Shown here: positions 1 to 5,504 of the stretch, piece after piece | Numbering within the stretch: the first letter of the stretch is position 1 | How the letters are laid out: every line of letters starts with the position of its first letter | Notes under the pieces: generated by a model | Databases searched by the model: none | Seen by the model: only the letters and a program-made list of their open reading frames with translations | Told to the model about the DNA's origin: nothing | Position numbers and translations under genes: made by a program | Assembly: GCA_938012815.1 (NCBI GenBank) | Contig: CALLVV010000027.1 | Span: 1-5,602 of the forward strand | Length of the DNA stretch: 5,602 nt | Direction: 5' to 3' | DNA from: an uncultured Propionibacteriaceae bacterium | GTDB taxonomy: Bacteria; Actinomycetota; Actinomycetes; Propionibacteriales; Propionibacteriaceae

Positions 1-38
1 TCTGCGACAACCCGCGCCACAAGCAGCGCCAGGGCTGA
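1..38 (+). CDS. rpmJ: 50S ribosomal protein L36, C-terminal end (partial)
   Basis: Only the last 11 codons and the stop lie in the window; the first two bases finish an earlier codon. They read CDNPRHKQRQG and then TGA. This is the usual end of the short 37-residue L36 type. The Cys and the His five residues later match the last two ligands of the Cys3-His zinc site known for this family; the first two cysteines lie off the window. L36 is a late-assembling 50S protein. Its position just before rpsM is the standard order (infA-rpmJ-rpsM-rpsK-rpsD-rpoA-rplQ) and supports the call despite the short sequence. Confidence 0.93.
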   Translation, partial: CDNPRHKQRQG

Positions 39-288
39 AAACCCGGCGAGGGTTCGCAGAGCATCGCGGAACGGGGCAGGTCGCCCAGCCCGCCGGACAA
101 TTGAACACAACGTGATCGCAAGGGCCACCGAACGGTGACTCCCGACCCTTGGACGAAGGCCAAGGCCCCTCTGCGGCGAAAGAGAACCGCCGCGCGCCTG
201 GAGGGGACGCGACACGCCACACACCTTCGCGGTCCCCGACCTGACCGGGTGGAAACCCACAGGGGCCGGAAACACTGAAAGGTAGAAC
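39..288 (+). promoter_or_regulatory. Structured leader between rpmJ and rpsM
   Basis: These 250 bases lack a convincing gene and are far longer than the other gaps in the operon. Several RNA hairpins can be read by eye. AACCC/GGGTT pair at 40-44/50-54. CACCG/CGGTG at 126-130/133-137 is enclosed by AAGGG/CCCTT at 120-124/146-150. CCTTGG/CCAAGG at 147-152/160-165 competes with that enclosing stem. CCCCTC/GAGGGG at 166-171/201-206 encloses GCGGCG/CGCCGC at 173-178/188-193. GGTCCC/GGGGCC at 231-236/262-267 (one G-U pair) encloses GGGT/ACCC at 247-250/255-258. The last one ends about ten bases before the rpsM ribosome-binding site AAAGG (278-282). In E. coli the alpha operon is repressed by S4 binding the rpsM leader; whether this leader works that way is inference. 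No clear -35/-10 pair was found. Confidence 0.5.
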
Positions 289-663
289 ATGGCACGCCTC
301 GTTGGTGTCGACCTGCCGCGCGACAAGCGCCTGGAGGTTGCACTCACCTACATCTTCGGGATCGGCCGCACCCGCGCCGCCGAGACCCTCGCCGCCACCG
401 GTGTCAGCGGCGATCTCCGTGTCCACCAGCTCACCGATGAACAGCTCGTCGCGCTGCGTGACCACATCGAGGGCAACTACGAGATCGAGGGTGACCTCCG
501 TCGCACTGTTGCTGCCGACATCCGCCGCAAGGTCGAGATAGGCAACTACCAGGGCCGTCGCCACCGCAGTGGCCTCCCGGTCCGTGGTCAGCGCACCCGC
601 ACCAATGCGCGCACCCGCAAGGGCAAGAAGAAGGCCGTGGCCGGCAAGAAGAAGGCACGCTGA
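289..663 (+). CDS. rpsM: 30S ribosomal protein S13
   Basis: S13 sits in the head of the small subunit, contacts 16S rRNA and the P-site tRNA through its basic tail, and forms a bridge to the 50S subunit. The 124-residue product has the usual length. It starts MARLVGVDLPRDKR, has the helix-hairpin-helix-like segment YIFGIGRTRA at residues 21-30, and carries the family signature RRHRSGLPVRGQRTRTNART at about 90-109. A Lys/Arg-rich tail ends KKKAR. The ATG is preceded by AAAGG with a six-base gap (278-282), and the start matches family N-termini. It is the first gene after the long structured leader and is followed 37 bases later by rpsK, so it probably heads a co-transcribed block whose expression that leader sets. 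Confidence 0.98.
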   Translation: MARLVGVDLPRDKRLEVALTYIFGIGRTRAAETLAATGVSGDLRVHQLTDEQLVALRDHIEGNYEIEGDLRRTVAADIRRKVEIGNYQGRRHRSGLPVRGQRTRTNARTRKGKKKAVAGKKKAR

Positions 664-700
664 CCCGCGCGGTGAGCTGAGACAGGAGATTTGACTACTG

Positions 701-1105
701 ATGGCAACCAGCCGCAAGCAGGCCGCCAAGACCAAGGTGCGCCGCAAGGAGAAGAAGAACGTCCTCGCCGGACAGGCTCACATCAAGAGCACCTTCAACA
801 ACACGATCATCTCGATCACCGACCCCAACGGGGCAGTGATCTCCTGGGCCTCCGCCGGCACCGTCGGCTTCAAGGGCTCCCGCAAGTCGACCCCCTTCGC
901 CGCTCAGATGGCCGCCGAGGCCGCTGGTCGCCGCGCCATGGAGCACGGCATGAAACGCGTCGACGTGTTCGTCAAGGGCCCGGGCTCGGGCCGTGAGACC
1001 GCGATCCGCTCGCTGGGCGCCGTGGGCCTCGAGGTCGGGACCATCTCCGATGTCACGCCCGTGCCACACAACGGCTGCCGCCCGCCGAAGCGTCGCCGCG
1101 TCTGA
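701..1105 (+). CDS. rpsK: 30S ribosomal protein S11
   Basis: S11 lies on the platform of the small subunit, near the E site and the 3' end of 16S rRNA. The 134-residue product shows the conserved core HIKSTFNNTIISITDPNG (about 27-44), KGPGSGRE (92-99) and the family C-terminus PHNGCRPPKRRRV. The Asn-Gly pair at 124-125 corresponds to the site known in E. coli S11 to be converted to isoaspartate; the motif is kept here, but modification is not shown. The extra basic N-terminus (KQAAKTKVRRKEKKN) is typical. The start is set by AGGAGA at 684-689, with a rather long gap of 11 bases. A TTG at 691 lies in a different frame and is not a candidate. Confidence 0.98.
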   Translation: MATSRKQAAKTKVRRKEKKNVLAGQAHIKSTFNNTIISITDPNGAVISWASAGTVGFKGSRKSTPFAAQMAAEAAGRRAMEHGMKRVDVFVKGPGSGRETAIRSLGAVGLEVGTISDVTPVPHNGCRPPKRRRV

Positions 1106-1135
1106 GCGCCCGAGAAGTAAAGGACTGAAGAGAAA

Positions 1136-1741
1136 ATGGCTCGTTACACCGGCCCCATGACCAAGAAGTCCCGTCGCCTCGGGACCGACTTGGTTGGCAA
1201 TGACAAGGCGTTCGAACGCCGCCCCTACCCGCCCGGTGCCCACGGTCGCGGCCGTACCAAGGATTCCGAGTACTCGCTGCAGCTCAAGGAGAAGCAGAAG
1301 GCGCGTTTCGCCTACGGCGTCCTCGAGAAGCAGTTCCGCCGTTACTACGAGGAGGCGGATCGTCACCCCGGCAAGACTGGTGACACGTTGCTGCAGATCC
1401 TCGAGTCGCGTCTAGACAACGTCGTGTACCGTGCAGGCTTCGCCGCCACCCGCCGTCAGGCCCGTCAGCTCGTGGTGCACGGTCACTTCCTTGTCAACGG
1501 CAAGAAGGTGAACATCCCGTCGTACCGCGTCAAGGCCCACGACATCATCGACGTCGCTGAGAAGTCGATGAACCTTCACCCGCTCGTGGTGGCGCGTGAG
1601 ACCCACGGGGAGCGAACCGTTCCCGCGTGGCTTGAGGCCCGCCCCAACCGGATGCGCATCCTCGTCCACCAGCTCCCCGTCCGCGAGCAGATCGTGATCG
1701 ACGTCCAGGAGCAGATGATCGTCGAGCTCTACTCCAAGTAG
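1136..1741 (+). CDS. rpsD: 30S ribosomal protein S4 (zinc-free type)
   Basis: S4 is a primary 16S rRNA binder that nucleates assembly of the 30S body, helps form the mRNA entry pore and in E. coli acts as translational repressor of the alpha operon. The 201-residue product begins MARYTGPMTKKSRRLG and contains the S4 RNA-binding fold at about 91-155, with RLDNVVYRAGFAATRRQAR followed by HGHFLVNGKKV. It ends IVELYSK, typical of actinobacterial S4. The N-terminal region has no cysteines, so it is the C-minus form that does not bind zinc, as in Mycobacterium. AAAGGA at 1119-1124 is a good ribosome-binding site, 30 bases after rpsK. After its stop comes an unusually long, structured gap before rpoA. 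Confidence 0.98.
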   Translation: MARYTGPMTKKSRRLGTDLVGNDKAFERRPYPPGAHGRGRTKDSEYSLQLKEKQKARFAYGVLEKQFRRYYEEADRHPGKTGDTLLQILESRLDNVVYRAGFAATRRQARQLVVHGHFLVNGKKVNIPSYRVKAHDIIDVAEKSMNLHPLVVARETHGERTVPAWLEARPNRMRILVHQLPVREQIVIDVQEQMIVELYSK

Positions 1742-1752
1742 TAGGCACCACC

Positions 1753-1785
1753 GGGCCGGTCGGCACGTCAAATGCTGGCCGGCCC
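1753..1785 (+). other. Strong RNA hairpin between rpsD and rpoA
   Basis: A 13-base left arm (1753-1765, GGGCCGGTCGGCA) pairs with 1773-1785 (TGCTGGCCGGCCC) around the 7-base loop CGTCAAA. Eleven pairs are Watson-Crick and two are G-U. No T run follows (the next bases are AGCTCGGGTTT), so it is not a standard intrinsic terminator. A second, smaller GC-rich inverted repeat lies at 1797-1813. The hairpin sits 12 bases after the rpsD stop and 87 bases before the rpoA start. A role in partial termination, RNA processing or protection of the upstream 3' end is inference; it would give a way to set rpoA levels apart from the ribosomal proteins. Confidence 0.6.
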
Positions 1786-1860
1786 AGCTCGGGTTTCCGG
1801 GCCCCGCGGCCGGAGAGGTTCCTGCCGTGGCATTCGCGTCATCAAATAGTGGGTGACGCG

Positions 1861-1869
1861 GGAAGGAAG
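1861..1869 (+). promoter_or_regulatory. Ribosome-binding site deciding the rpoA start
   Basis: GGAAGGAAG lies 3-11 bases before the ATG at 1873, and its AAGGA core (1863-1867) is five bases from that ATG. An in-frame GTG at 1849 would put this site inside the coding region and add eight residues (MGDAGRKK) not seen in RNA polymerase alpha proteins. The site therefore favours the ATG at 1873. Confidence 0.75.
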
Positions 1870-1872
1870 AAA

Positions 1873-2919
1873 ATGCTCATCGCACAGCGTCCGACCTTGT
1901 CGGAGGAGACGGTTTCCGAGTACCGTTCGCGGTTCATCATCGAACCCCTCGAACCTGGTTTCGGCTACACCCTCGGCAACTCGATGCGTCGCACCCTGTT
2001 GTCGTCCATTCCGGGCGCGGCCGTGACCTCCATCAAGATCGAGGGCAATCAGCACGAGTTCTCCACCCTGGAGGGTGTGGTCGAGGATGTCACCGAGATC
2101 ATCCTGAACCTGAAGGGCCTGGTTCTGTCCTCCGAGGAGGACGAGCCCGTGGTCATGTACCTGCGCAAGGCGGGGGCCGGTGAGGTCACCGCGGCTGATA
2201 TCCAGCCTCCGGCCGGGGTCGAGGTGCACAATCCCGAACTGCACATCGCCAACCTCAGCGAAGGCGGCAAACTCGAGATGGAGCTGGTGGTCGAGCGCGG
2301 CCGGGGCTACGTCTCCAGCGTCCTCAACAAGGATCCCGACGCCGAGATCGGACGCATCCCCGTTGACTCCATCTACTCTCCGGTGCTGAAGGTGAGCTAC
2401 AAGGTGGAGGCCACCCGCGTGGCGCAGCGCACCGACTTCGACCGTCTCATCATCGACGTCGAGACCAAGCCGTCCATGGCCCCCCGCGATGCCGTCGCCT
2501 CCGCGGGACGGACCTTGGTGGAGCTCTTCGGCCTGGCCCGTGAGCTCAACGTCAACGCCGAGGGCATCGAGATGGGTCCCTCGCCCGTGGACGAACAGAT
2601 CGCCGAATCGCTGAATCTGCCCGTCGAGGACCTGAACCTCTCGGTGCGCTCCTACAACTGCCTCAAACGCGAGGGCATCCACACCGTCGGTGAGCTCGTC
2701 GCCCGTTCCGAGGAGGACCTCCTCGACATCCGCAACTTCGGCTCCAAGTCGATCCTCGAGGTCAAGGTCACCCTTCACAACCTGGGTCTCGCGCTGCGTG
2801 ACGCCGCCCCGGGGTTCGACCCGATCCAAGCCATCGAACGCTATGACCAGGAGCACGAGGGCGAGGAAGACCTCGACGCCGAAGCGGACGATGACTACGC
2901 CGAGACCGAGCAGTACTGA
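1873..2919 (+). CDS. rpoA: DNA-directed RNA polymerase subunit alpha
   Basis: Alpha dimerises to start core polymerase assembly, and its C-terminal domain binds upstream promoter DNA and activators. From the ATG at 1873 the product has 348 residues. The N-terminal dimerisation and assembly domain covers about 1-235, with FIIEPLEPGFGYTLGNSMRR (21-40) as the clearest family block. The linker follows, then the C-terminal helix-hairpin-helix domain at about 246-312. In it LSVRSYNCLKREGI and NFGSKSILEVK keep the residues matching E. coli R265, N268, C269, G296, K298 and S299 (here R259, N262, C263, G290, K292 and S293). The last 20 or so residues are very acidic, as in other actinobacteria. The long gap before it and the hairpin within suggest some separate control from rpsD; a weak possible -10 (TCAAAT, 1842-1847) lacks a good -35. 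Confidence 0.98.
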   Translation: MLIAQRPTLSEETVSEYRSRFIIEPLEPGFGYTLGNSMRRTLLSSIPGAAVTSIKIEGNQHEFSTLEGVVEDVTEIILNLKGLVLSSEEDEPVVMYLRKAGAGEVTAADIQPPAGVEVHNPELHIANLSEGGKLEMELVVERGRGYVSSVLNKDPDAEIGRIPVDSIYSPVLKVSYKVEATRVAQRTDFDRLIIDVETKPSMAPRDAVASAGRTLVELFGLARELNVNAEGIEMGPSPVDEQIAESLNLPVEDLNLSVRSYNCLKREGIHTVGELVARSEEDLLDIRNFGSKSILEVKVTLHNLGLALRDAAPGFDPIQAIERYDQEHEGEEDLDAEADDDYAETEQY

Positions 2920-2966
2920 GAACCCACACCGAGCGCTGCTCGGAACCAGACCGAAAGAATTGAGAA

Positions 2967-3347
2967 ATGCCTAAGCCGACCAAGGGCCCCCGTCTGGGTG
3001 GCAGCCCCACTCATGAGCGCCTCATCCTGCGCAACCTGGCCACCCAGCTCTTCGAGCACGGCCGTATCACCACCACCGAGACCAAGGCCCGCCGCGTCCA
3101 GCCGCTGGCTGAGAAGCTCATCACCAAGGCCAAGCGCGGCGACCTCCACTCCCGCCGTCTGGTGCTGAAGTCGGTGACTGACAAGGATGTGGTGGCGAAA
3201 CTGTTCGAGGAGATCGCCCCCACCCTCCAGGACCGTAACGGTGGCTGCACCCGCATCACCAAGATCGGCATCCGCAAGGGCGATTCCGCGCCCTTGGCGG
3301 TTCTGGAGCTGGTCACCGAGCCGGTGGAGAACAAGTCCGAGAACTGA
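2967..3347 (+). CDS. rplQ: 50S ribosomal protein L17
   Basis: L17 is a 50S protein on the solvent side near the exit tunnel region. The 126-residue product starts MPKPTKGPRLGGSPTHERLI, has RITTTETKARRVQPLAEKLI at 33-52 (the family signature region) and GGCTRITKIGIRKGDSAPLA at 92-111. The length is close to E. coli L17 (127) and shorter than the many actinobacterial forms with an extended Ala/Lys/Glu-rich tail; here the tail is only EPVENKSEN. The ribosome-binding site is weak (GAAAG at 2953-2957, nine bases from the ATG). It lies 47 bases after rpoA and is followed directly by a terminator, so it is the last gene of the operon. Confidence 0.98.
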   Translation: MPKPTKGPRLGGSPTHERLILRNLATQLFEHGRITTTETKARRVQPLAEKLITKAKRGDLHSRRLVLKSVTDKDVVAKLFEEIAPTLQDRNGGCTRITKIGIRKGDSAPLAVLELVTEPVENKSEN

Positions 3348-3359
3348 GATCGGAGCGAC

Positions 3360-3394
3360 GGGTAGGCATCCTTGTCCGGGATGCCTACCCTTTT
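3360..3394 (+). terminator. Intrinsic terminator of the alpha operon
   Basis: A perfect 12-base stem, GGGTAGGCATCC (3360-3371) with GGATGCCTACCC (3379-3390), closes a 7-base loop and is followed at once by TTTT and then CGCTTT. It begins 12 bases after the rplQ stop. On the other strand the stem is not followed by a T run, so it should act only on + strand transcripts. Confidence 0.93.
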
Positions 3395-3423
3395 CGCTTT
3401 CGCGGATTTCTTTGAGCCAAGTC

Positions 3424-3463
3424 GGTTGAGCCAGCCTGCTCGCTCTGCGAGTTGGTCGAAACC
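3424..3463. repeat. Imperfect palindrome, possible dispersed extragenic repeat
   Basis: The outer arms GGTT (3424-3427) and AACC (3460-3463) and the inner arms CTCGC (3439-3443) and GCGAG (3447-3451) around a TCT loop make an imperfect palindrome of 40 bases. The middle parts also pair in places (GAGCCAG against TTGGTCGA). Similar GGTTTCGAC/GAGCGAG-type palindromes are scattered between genes in many actinobacterial genomes; that this is one copy is inference from its look, since only one copy is in the window. It lies between the operon terminator and the broken end of the epimerase gene. Confidence 0.45.
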
Positions 3464-3536
3464 ATCTACTGACACTTCCGCAGCCCGGTTCAGCCCGTTT
3501 TGTTGTTACCTCGGCACGTTTCTCGCACCCAGGCGG

Positions 3537-4263
3537 CTATTCCCCGGTTCTCGGGCAGCAGGCGGCGTCGAAGTGTTCCGGGAGCCGCCAGGCCCCTTCC
3601 GTGGCGTCGGCGGCCCGCCCCGCGATGCGGCGCGCGATCCTTGCGGCCCGTTCCAGGAGCTGTTCGTCGCCGGTCGCCTCGTGGGCCGCCAGGTAGGCCT
3701 CCGCCAGGTGCATGTTGGCGTTCTGGCCACGGTAGGGCTCGGCTTGGTGGAATTCGCGGTCGAAGGCATCGATGCCCGCACCGTCGGCCTCCACCCAGAA
3801 CCTCTCGATGATGTCCAGGGCCGCTGCCAGCAGCTCCTCGCCCCCGGGAATCCCGGCAGTGGTGGCAGAACTGGCGCCGAGCAGGATGTGGGCCTGCCCG
3901 TAGAGTTCTTTACGGGAGCTGGGGGAATCGCCTCCGACGGTTGGGAACCATCCGCCGTGCTCGGTGTCGCGGCCGGCGCCGTTCAGGTAGAAACCGATGC
4001 CGTGCCGGGCCACGTCCTCGGCTCCGGGACGCCCCCTGCATGGCCGCTATGGAGAAGCAGTGCAGCATTCGTGCACCCAGCCACAGTTGTGATCCCAGCC
4101 GGGGCAGGGCGCGGCCCCGTGAATCAAGGTAGGCGTAGCCCGCGCCGGGCAACACGACCTCGGGTTGGAAGAAGTCCAGCAACGCTTCCCGGTGCCGTGC
4201 GAGCCAGTCGCGATGTGCGACGCTGTCCAGCCAGCTGATCCGCTTTGGCTTCGGTTGATTCAT
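3537..4263 (-). pseudogene. AGE/YihS-family sugar epimerase/isomerase, frameshifted and truncated
   Basis: The family interconverts free sugars such as mannose/fructose or sulfoquinovose/sulfofructose. The start is the ATG at 4263-4261, with AAGGAG five bases upstream. The first 77 residues (MNQPKPKRISWLDSVAHRDW to SIAAMQG) run in one frame; the reading then continues in another as RPGAEDVARHGIGFYLNGAG and on to EHFDA before a stop at 3537. Removing one base from the CCCCC run at 4032-4036 joins them as AAMQGRPGAED, matching the family. Seen: the LWLGARML block with the Arg equivalent to YihS R55, HGGWFPTV, the YRGQNANMH block with the His equivalent to H176, and LPEHFDA. The joined product is 241 residues against about 410 usual, so the TPGHxxEW block and the last catalytic His are missing. 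It is most likely non-functional; the exact substrate cannot be told. Confidence 0.88.
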
Positions 4264-4388
4264 CGGGTCTCCTTCGACTGTCAACGGCCCGTGCGACGAC
4301 GTCTCCTGCTCGTTTCGGACATCGTCGTCGATCTTCAGTGTCGTGCGTACGAAGCATCGTAGCGGCAGGCATGATGCCCTGAGAGTTG
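4264..4388 (-). other. Gap between DJ-1 gene and epimerase remnant
   Basis: These 125 bases hold the epimerase ribosome-binding site (AAGGAG on the - strand, about 4269-4274) and a short imperfect palindrome at 4366-4381 (CAGGCAT/ATGCCCTG on the + strand). A TTGACA lies just before the ribosome-binding site but has no -10 after it. No promoter or terminator can be supported. Confidence 0.4.
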
Positions 4389-5015
4389 TCACCGGGAGTC
4401 TGCGAAGGGATCCTGCGTGGGGTCGGGGTGAATCTCCAATTCGATCTCACGGGCGGCCGTCGCCGCGGCTTCCGGACCGGTGAGGTGACCGATCAACGCT
4501 GCCGTCATGTCCATGCCGGCAGCCACCCCGGAGGAGGTCCAACGGTTCCGATCGTGTACCCACCGCGCCCTGCGCACCCATGTGACCTCGTCCCCGTGTC
4601 CTGACGCCCAGTCGAAGGCTCGTTTGTTGGATGTGGCCCGGTATCCGTTCAACAAGCCAGCGGCCGCCAGAACCGCTGAACCGGTGCACACCGAGACGAC
4701 GATCGAAGCGGGGGCTGCCACATGGCTGAGTATCTGGAGGAATTGTTGGTCGCGGACCAGGCAGCGGGTGCCGGGGCCGCCCGGCATGAACACGATGTCG
4801 GAGTGTGCTGCGTCTTTCAAGGACACGGGAACCACGATTTCTGCTCCCTGACTGCTGCGAACCGGCCCTGTGTCGGGTGCCACGTAGATGATCCGGTACT
4901 CCTCGGGCAGCCGGGCGAGGAGCTCGACCGGCCCGAACACGTCGAGCAGTTCGAAACCCTCGAACAACACCACCGAGACGTCGTACACGACCCTCAGCCT
5001 ACGGGCGTTTGCCAT
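4389..5015 (-). CDS. DJ-1/PfpI-family (class I glutamine amidotransferase-like) protein
   Basis: The 208-residue product is an intact DJ-1/PfpI-fold protein. Its first strand is VSVVLFEGFELLDVFGPVEL (13-32), with Glu31 in the position of the conserved family Glu. IVFMPGGPGTR (74-84) follows, then the nucleophile elbow VVSVCTGSAVLAAAGLLNG (106-124) with Cys110 as the likely reactive residue, and ATSNKRAFDW and TSSGVAAGMDM. Relatives include isonitrile hydratase, proteases/chaperones and glyoxalase-like enzymes, and the sequence does not decide among them. There is no signal peptide, so it should be cytoplasmic. The ATG at 5015 has no clear ribosome-binding site; the GTG at residue 10 would also give a normal family N-terminus. 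It lies 35 bases after the membrane-protein gene and 125 before the epimerase remnant, all on one strand, which suggests a shared transcript. Confidence 0.88.
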   Translation of the reverse strand: MANARRLRVVYDVSVVLFEGFELLDVFGPVELLARLPEEYRIIYVAPDTGPVRSSQGAEIVVPVSLKDAAHSDIVFMPGGPGTRCLVRDQQFLQILSHVAAPASIVVSVCTGSAVLAAAGLLNGYRATSNKRAFDWASGHGDEVTWVRRARWVHDRNRWTSSGVAAGMDMTAALIGHLTGPEAAATAAREIELEIHPDPTQDPFADSR

Positions 5016-5050
5016 GTGGACGCTGGCCGGCCCGTGTCTGGTTCAGCGCC

Positions 5051-5504
5051 TCACCGTTGGTTTCCTTGTTGGGCTGCGTTGCGTTGTTGTTCTAGGGGGA
5101 GGGCTTTGAAGGCTCCCATGGCGTTGGGGTCGTTGCGTGGGACGCCGGCCTTTACGGCTCGGCGGTACCAGCGGGGGAGGAGAAAGCGGGGAAACCAGAA
5201 GAAGAGGCCAAGCAGGGAGGTCAGTCCGCAGAATAGCCATGTCAGCCCGATTACTCCTGCTACGATCTTGGGGAGGGGGGAGTTTGAATGCTGGTACTGA
5301 CATGAGCAGCATGGCCACACCCCCGTGGAACATGGCGAGGGGTGGGCAGGTCCAGCCGCGGTAGTTGATGACGAAGCGAGGGATGGGCTCCGTATAGGCT
5401 ACCCAGCCTTGCCGGAGTGAGAGCGAACCGATCAGGATGAGCACGATTGCGGCAAAGAGTTCGCCGGGAATGATGCCTTCCAAGAGAGTTACAAGAGTCA
5501 TCAT
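5051..5504 (-). pseudogene. Small three-helix membrane protein gene with a homopolymer frameshift
   Basis: I do not recognise the family. Two overlapping frames make one sensible protein: residues from MMTLVTLLEGIIPGELFAAI to VPAFKLP run in one frame, and PKIVAGVIGLTWLFCGLTSL to QQGNQR in the next. Removing one base from the G runs at 5270-5273 or 5275-5280 joins them into 150 residues. The joined product has three hydrophobic stretches (about 14-30, 55-72 and 79-104), an FPRFLLPRWYRR border, and a hydrophilic basic C-terminal tail, which suggests an inner-membrane protein with that tail in the cytoplasm. Without the correction the first frame runs on into Pro/Arg-rich sequence with no hydrophobic character. 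The start is an ATG pair at 5504 and 5501; AAGGGG is 11 bases upstream. A sequencing error at the run would make the gene intact. Confidence 0.68.

Noticed and set aside
101..106. TTGAAC as the -35 box of an rpsM promoter
   Set aside because: No acceptable -10 box occurs 16-19 bases after it.
1849..1872. GTG at 1849 as an earlier start for rpoA
   Set aside because: The ribosome-binding site GGAAGGAAG lies inside this extension and is correctly placed for the ATG at 1873, which also matches family N-termini.
1768..2856. Long - strand open frame of 362 codons opposite rpoA
   Set aside because: It mirrors the codon pattern of rpoA, an unmistakable real gene, and has no domain of its own.
289..3347. 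A novel system within the ribosomal operon
   Set aside because: All five full-length genes are ordinary members of conserved families in the standard order, with no fusions, insertions or missing key residues.
3372..4238. Long + strand open frame of 288 codons opposite the epimerase remnant
   Set aside because: The - strand reads clear AGE/YihS family blocks over most of the same bases; the + frame is Gly/Pro/Arg-rich with no recognisable domain and is a by-product of high GC.
4275..4285. TTGACA on the - strand as a promoter for the epimerase
   Set aside because: It lies within about 20 bases of the start codon and no -10 box follows it.
4264..4392. ATG at 4392 as an earlier start for the epimerase
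   Set aside because: The added 43 residues show no family similarity, overlap the DJ-1 stop and bypass the AAGGAG site that serves the ATG at 4263.
4722..5300. + strand open frame of 192 codons over the DJ-1 and membrane protein genes
   Set aside because: It runs opposite two genes with better evidence, shows no family features and has no ribosome-binding site of note.
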